From Deltaproteobacteria bacterium (GTDB taxonomy: Bacteria > Desulfobacterota > Desulfarculia > Adiutricales > Adiutricaceae), in the NCBI GenBank assembly GCA_031277995.1, contig JAITLH010000339.1, forward strand, positions 1 through 19,573: a DNA stretch of 19,573 nucleotides, written 5' to 3'. The notes below the pieces were generated by a model. The model worked only from the letters and a program-made list of their open reading frames with translations, had not been told where the DNA came from and did no database searches. This document shows, one piece after another, positions 15,678-19,573 of this stretch. Position 1 is the first letter of the stretch. The number at the start of each line of letters is the position of its first letter. Both the position numbers and the translations under genes were made by a program.

Positions 15678-16112
15678 CTACTTGACGCCGATGATGACGT
15701 GGGAGGACTTGACCAAAGCCGTGACTTCCAAGCCTTCGGCGAGGCCCAGGGCGTCATGGCTCTCGTTAGTGACGATGGCGGCGATGGTTTGGCCCCCGGG
15801 CAACCCCACCACGATCTCGGCGTTGACGGCGCCTTTCTTGGCGCTTTTAATCACGCCCTTAAAACCATTGCGGGCGCTGGTCCTAAGCTCCCGGTCGATG
15901 GATATGATAACCCAGGTGGCCTTAAAAAGCGCTATGGCTTGCCCCCCGACCTTCAAATCAAGCGCCGCGGCGCTGGTATTGGTGATTACGGCGGTAACTA
16001 AAATACCCCCTCCGATATCCAGGATCACCTCGGTATTGACCATGCCCGTGGTCAGGCTCGTAATGGTGCCCGGAAATTGATTTCTGGCGCTGGTAATGGC
16101 CGTGTTTGGCAT
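15678..16112 (-). CDS. Molybdate-binding protein with two Mop/TOBE domains (molbindin type)
   Basis: A small cytoplasmic oxyanion-binding protein made of two tandem Mop domains, the ModG/molbindin arrangement that stores or buffers molybdate or tungstate. From ATG 16112 it is 144 aa. Repeat 1 (about 8-72) begins SARNQFPGTI and repeat 2 (about 78-143) begins SARNGFKGVI. Each has the GxVNTEV/GAVNAEI strand, the VITN/IVTN motif and a closing KATWVIIS/KSSHVIIG strand. AAAGGA stands 6 bases before the ATG; a TTG 5 codons upstream (16127) is unlikely to be used. No modABC or molybdoenzyme gene is adjacent, so its partner is not evident. It has its own terminator. Confidence 0.9.
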   Translation of the reverse strand: MPNTAITSARNQFPGTITSLTTGMVNTEVILDIGGGILVTAVITNTSAAALDLKVGGQAIALFKATWVIISIDRELRTSARNGFKGVIKSAKKGAVNAEIVVGLPGGQTIAAIVTNESHDALGLAEGLEVTALVKSSHVIIGVK

Positions 16113-16529
16113 CGCTGTTCCTTTCAAAACCTAAAACGGTTCTCTAAAATATGCCGTTAACTTTTGGCAATGGCTAAAATACGAATAACGGTTCCCTAAT
16201 AAACGAACAATGGCTTCCTAAAAACCGCCTTTAACTTCTAGCGTTGGCTAAAAAATAAATAACGGTCAAGACAAAACTCATTTAAACAAAAACTTATTGG
16301 CTTAAATAACCAAACCCAATAACTTCTTAACTCCAAGGGGCCCAAAAACGCCCAAAAAAAATTGAACGCCCCATGAAAGTCCCTACGTTTTCGGGAAATA
16401 ACGCCCCTACTAAAATGGGCCCTTGGCTTTTTCGCGAAAAACGTCCCTAAAACAAGGGCCCCATGGCCCGAAGGCGCGAAGATTAGGGCAAAGTCCCCTA
16501 AGCCGACCGATTATACCCCAAAGCGACTT
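16113..16529. other. Intergenic spacer upstream of the Mop gene
   Basis: No supported gene. The AT-rich half next to the Mop gene carries degenerate direct repeats (separate entry) and presumably that gene's promoter, which I cannot place with confidence. The other half is GC-richer and without clear structure. Confidence 0.45.
16135..16266. repeat. Degenerate direct repeats in the Mop gene's upstream region
   Basis: AACGGT recurs at 16135, 16187 and 16261. The segments between share a diverged core: 16154-16192 and 16225-16266 both run CCG..TTAACTT..GGC..TGGCTAAAA..ATAACGGT with several mismatches. Two unequal units of about 52 and 74 bases result. Old duplications, or spaced binding sites for a regulator. 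Confidence 0.5.
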
Positions 16530-16566
16530 TGATTGGCCAGGATTTTTTCAAAACCCCGGCCAATCA
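16530..16566 (-). terminator. Putative hairpin terminator of the autotransporter gene
   Basis: TGATTGGCC (16530-16538) pairs perfectly with GGCCAATCA (16558-16566), 9 bp, starting 25 bases past the stop codon. There is no T-tract on the minus side, so efficiency is uncertain. Confidence 0.5.
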
Positions 16567-16590
16567 CCAAAACCTCGGCGCCCCCGGGCC

Positions 16591-19573
16591 TTAAAACTCG
16601 TAGCCAAGCCGGACACCGCCGGAAATGCCCCTAAAAGTCCCCACGTATCCCTGAAGGCCAAACTCAACGCTAAGGTGCTCGTTGGAACTGGACTTAATGG
16701 TGCCGCCAAGTTCAAAAATCCCCGTGGCTCCCTTTATGCCAACGGTTTTGATTTCCATGTCGTAGACCTTGGCCCGGGCGTGATTGTCAAACTCGTAATC
16801 GTAATGCGAGCCAAAATAAAAGGACACGCTTTCGGAAAAGGGCTTGGTATAACGAATCCCGGCCCGGACCCGGTGGGAATTGGTTGGTTCGTATTCGACA
16901 TTTTCCCCGTCGCCAATGTGCACCGTTTGGCCCTTTAGGTGGGAGTAGTAATATTTGGCCGAAAAATCCAAATTTCCATTCTCGCCTAGGTCATGGGTAT
17001 AGCCCAGTCCAAAATGGGCCCCGAAATAGGGACTCGTGATAAAATAACTGGCCTGGGTCCCGGCGGCGCTCACGTAATTTTCGGCCGTAAAATCGTTTTG
17101 CAAAAAGCCATACCTAACCGAAGTCTCCACCCTAAAGCCGTTATCGAACTTTTGGCTGGCCATGAGCCCGGCCCCTATGGACTTAATGGTGCCCTTGCCG
17201 CCAACGTCCTGAAAATCAGCCGTTCTAACGTTAGTCACGACTTCATAGTCAGAAACGCCCCCTTCCAAAAACCCCCCAAAAAGAAAGGAGCCGTCGGCGT
17301 TTTGCGTTTTTTTGGCCACGCCCACCATAAACGTCAGCCCCGTGACCGAAACGTGCGAACCGGTCTGGGCGGTGAAAGACGAGGCGTCAACCCCCGAAAA
17401 AGCCTGCCACGCGTTTACTTGCCTGATGGCCAACTCAGCCGTGTAATAGCTATAATCCGGGAGCCAGCTGCCGATATGCGAAAGGAAAACCAAACCGGCC
17501 GCGTAACTCTCCGTCAAGGTCTTGGTTTCCGGGGCCGGGGCCGCTTTGGCCAACCGGGCTACCAATTTCCGGTCGGTCCCCAGTGAATTGTTGTCGCTGG
17601 CTTCAGTGTCGATAATGAAGGTGTACTCCACGGCTAAGTTTCTCTTGGCCGTGGCCGTGGCGTTAGCCGCGTTCCCGGATATCTTATCGTAACCATCGGT
17701 TTCCAGTAGGTAAAACATGTCGCCGCCTTCTAGATCCGCGTCATGCATGAAATCGCCCAGCTTTATGGTGGCCCCGGTAAGGTCAATGGGGTTGGGAGAA
17801 ACGATTTTTAATAGCGCCTTACCAAAATCGTTTAAATAAGCGGCGTTTAGCGGAAAATATACCGTCCCGGCCAACTTGGCCTTATCGACGGTCAACACAA
17901 TCTGGTTAAAGCCGTTTTCGTCATAGGCTCGCGGCTCCAGATAACCGCCGTTCTCCAAGGAAAAAGTGTGCTTGAGAGCCTCAAGAGTCATAGCCGGCAA
18001 GAGAACGGTTCGGCTACCGCTCGTGAGGGAAACGACATTGTCAACCCGATGTACATTTGAATCATAAGCGCCGACTTCAAAAACATTATCACCTCCCCAT
18101 AGGAAATCACCGGCGCCCTCGACTCGCAATTGAAAAGTTCTGTTAGTGGCGCTGCCAGAAGTCCCATCCATATTAAGCTGATAAACGTTAATGGGATCGT
18201 ACAATTCAACGGAACTCTGGGCTTCGGGTCTTATTATCAGCAAAGCGTCGGTTTGTGGAGCATCGTTTAGAACATCATACTTATTAGTACCAATATTATG
18301 ATTAATCGCTAATACAGAGCCAAAATAAAACGAATTATTTCTATCAGGGTTGCTTCCCTCATGAATAGTATTATTTTGAAAAATAGATTTATCACCACTG
18401 GTGGAAGATAGGATAACCGTATTAGGTAGACTATCGTTTCTAGGCAAAGCGGTATCGATGGTTATCGTGCCATAAACTTTCGCGGCGAAATGGCTTTGGG
18501 CAGAAGAATTAAGACTAGCGAGGTCATAATAACTAGGGTCTGAAATAGAAGAATAAAAATCATTATTAGTAATTTTATTATTTTCCATAGTAAAATCAGT
18601 AAAAATACCATAAGAATATAAAATACCTCCCATTATCTGACCATTATTCGCATAAATTTTATTATTTTGAAATAAATTTTTATTCATATCATGAATACCC
18701 TGAAATGAATCATAAAAAAGTGTACCATTAATACCAATTAAACCACCACCATCTATATACGTTCCAGCTGTAACAGTATTATTAGAAAATTGGTTATTAC
18801 TTATCATACCAATATAAGATATCATATTATTACCTTCAGCAAAAACACCTATGATTCCACCGCCTTCAATTTGATTAGAAATATTTACTTTATTATTTAT
18901 TATAACATTACTATTCAATTGTAAAATAGCGACATTAGCTCCCTGATCAGCGTAAAATCCAAATATACCTCCTCCATGCAAAGACTTAGCGGTAATTATA
19001 TTATCATCTATAGTATTTCTATCATTAAAAGCCGAGCCGGTAAGTGGCGTTTCGGGCAGTACGCTATCGTTATTTCTGCCTCCAAGTATTCCACCGCCGT
19101 AGAGATCACCCGTTACGGCTATGGTATTATAAGAAACAAAGTTATCGGTAAAGCTTTGAATGGAACTTTCTGGCACATAATTTGGAAGACTTGTCGAATT
19201 TGAAGAATAAACGCCGACTAAACCGCCACCGGAAAGATTGCCTTCTACAGTGACAAAGTTATAAAAAAAGGTATTCAAGGAAACGGTACCCATATAGGCC
19301 GAAGTCCCTGACGAAAGACCTATGAGACCACCGCCTTTCAAATCCCCAAGTTCATTTGGATCAGGAGTAGGTGCGGTTGATTTCGTCGTTGTCACGACAT
19401 TATAAGTAAACACGTTTCCTGAAACTGTCGTGAGTATTGAGTAACCGGCTTGGGAGCTCCCACCAATAATTCCGCCGCCTTCTAAATTTCCGCCTCTGTT
19501 TAAGTAACCGGTTTTATCGGTCAAAAACGTTACGGAAGGCAAACTAGAAAGGATACCAACATTTATCTTAATA
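16591..19573 (-). CDS. Autotransporter (type Va) with beta-helix passenger, 5' end outside the window
   Basis: A surface or secreted protein that exports its own passenger through a C-terminal outer-membrane barrel. About 993 residues are visible. The frame stays open to the window edge (reading ...IKINVGILSSLPSV), the first possible start is only a TTG at 19542, and no signal peptide is seen, so the N-terminus is missing. The visible passenger has at least seven repeats of about 35-50 residues (about 18600-19510), each with a GGG[IL][IFV]G motif such as NLEGGGIIGG or DLYGGGILGG plus Asn-rich strands, as in right-handed beta-helix adhesins. A middle region (about 17500-18500) leads to the barrel (about 16591-17500), which ends in GGVRLGYEF with the terminal Phe expected for BAM recognition. 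The passenger is much more AT-rich than the barrel and than neighbouring genes. Ligand unknown. Confidence 0.9.
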   Translation of the reverse strand, partial: IKINVGILSSLPSVTFLTDKTGYLNRGGNLEGGGIIGGSSQAGYSILTTVSGNVFTYNVVTTTKSTAPTPDPNELGDLKGGGLIGLSSGTSAYMGTVSLNTFFYNFVTVEGNLSGGGLVGVYSSNSTSLPNYVPESSIQSFTDNFVSYNTIAVTGDLYGGGILGGRNNDSVLPETPLTGSAFNDRNTIDDNIITAKSLHGGGIFGFYADQGANVAILQLNSNVIINNKVNISNQIEGGGIIGVFAEGNNMISYIGMISNNQFSNNTVTAGTYIDGGGLIGINGTLFYDSFQGIHDMNKNLFQNNKIYANNGQIMGGILYSYGIFTDFTMENNKITNNDFYSSISDPSYYDLASLNSSAQSHFAAKVYGTITIDTALPRNDSLPNTVILSSTSGDKSIFQNNTIHEGSNPDRNNSFYFGSVLAINHNIGTNKYDVLNDAPQTDALLIIRPEAQSSVELYDPINVYQLNMDGTSGSATNRTFQLRVEGAGDFLWGGDNVFEVGAYDSNVHRVDNVVSLTSGSRTVLLPAMTLEALKHTFSLENGGYLEPRAYDENGFNQIVLTVDKAKLAGTVYFPLNAAYLNDFGKALLKIVSPNPIDLTGATIKLGDFMHDADLEGGDMFYLLETDGYDKISGNAANATATAKRNLAVEYTFIIDTEASDNNSLGTDRKLVARLAKAAPAPETKTLTESYAAGLVFLSHIGSWLPDYSYYTAELAIRQVNAWQAFSGVDASSFTAQTGSHVSVTGLTFMVGVAKKTQNADGSFLFGGFLEGGVSDYEVVTNVRTADFQDVGGKGTIKSIGAGLMASQKFDNGFRVETSVRYGFLQNDFTAENYVSAAGTQASYFITSPYFGAHFGLGYTHDLGENGNLDFSAKYYYSHLKGQTVHIGDGENVEYEPTNSHRVRAGIRYTKPFSESVSFYFGSHYDYEFDNHARAKVYDMEIKTVGIKGATGIFELGGTIKSSSNEHLSVEFGLQGYVGTFRGISGGVRLGYEF

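Noticed and set aside
16993..17586. 197-codon plus-strand frame opposite the autotransporter barrel
   Set aside because: It is antisense to a well-supported beta-barrel domain and lacks recognisable features.

Overview
The window is 19.6 kb of chromosomal-looking DNA from a Gram-negative bacterium. Outer-membrane proteins (a CusC-type channel and an autotransporter) show the envelope type. A transmembrane chemoreceptor with no obvious HAMP domain, a short CstA-family carrier and GGCC-rich coding sequence are compatible with a deltaproteobacterium/Desulfobacterota member. That placement is inference; there is no rRNA or other phylogenetic marker. No tRNA, rRNA, CRISPR array, transposase or phage gene was seen.

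Layout. 1-448: AT-rich spacer ending in a rho-independent terminator. 449-2395 (-): methyl-accepting chemotaxis protein. 2396-3370: about 1 kb without a convincing gene, holding the receptor's probable promoter, a cluster of inverted repeats and a clean tandem array of twelve 16-bp units (2778-2969). 3371-10622 (+): a copper/silver efflux operon. It starts at a near-consensus sigma-70 promoter, continues with a small secreted Cys/His-rich protein, and then has cusC, cusF, cusB and cusA in the same order as the Escherichia coli cusCFBA operon. 10742-12232 (-): CstA-family carrier, convergent with cusA across a 13-bp hairpin. 12233-13117: AT-rich spacer containing a second near-consensus promoter and a foldable leader. 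13118-13747 (+): HAD phosphatase, converging through a strong bidirectional terminator on 13805-15205 (-), an AGCS sodium:amino-acid symporter. 15206-15677: spacer with REP-like hairpins and a 22-bp tandem duplication. 15678-16112 (-): a two-domain Mop/TOBE molybdate-binding protein. 16113-16529: spacer with degenerate direct repeats. 16591-19573 (-): a large autotransporter whose N-terminus lies beyond the window edge.

How the genes work together. The metal operon is the one clear system. CusF would carry Cu(I)/Ag(I) in the periplasm to the CusA-CusB-CusC tripartite pump. CusA keeps every methionine of the E. coli metal path at identical residue numbers, so Cu(I)/Ag(I) is the supported substrate rather than divalent metals. 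No regulator (CusRS, CueR or CsoR type) is encoded in the window. The other genes are single units: two nutrient carriers, a housekeeping phosphatase, a molybdate-storage-type protein, a chemoreceptor and a surface adhesin-like autotransporter. No wholly new system is evident. The observations most worth following are the small secreted protein heading the cus operon, the double start of cusF, the 16-bp repeat array, the structured leader before the HAD gene, and the sharp compositional change within the autotransporter.
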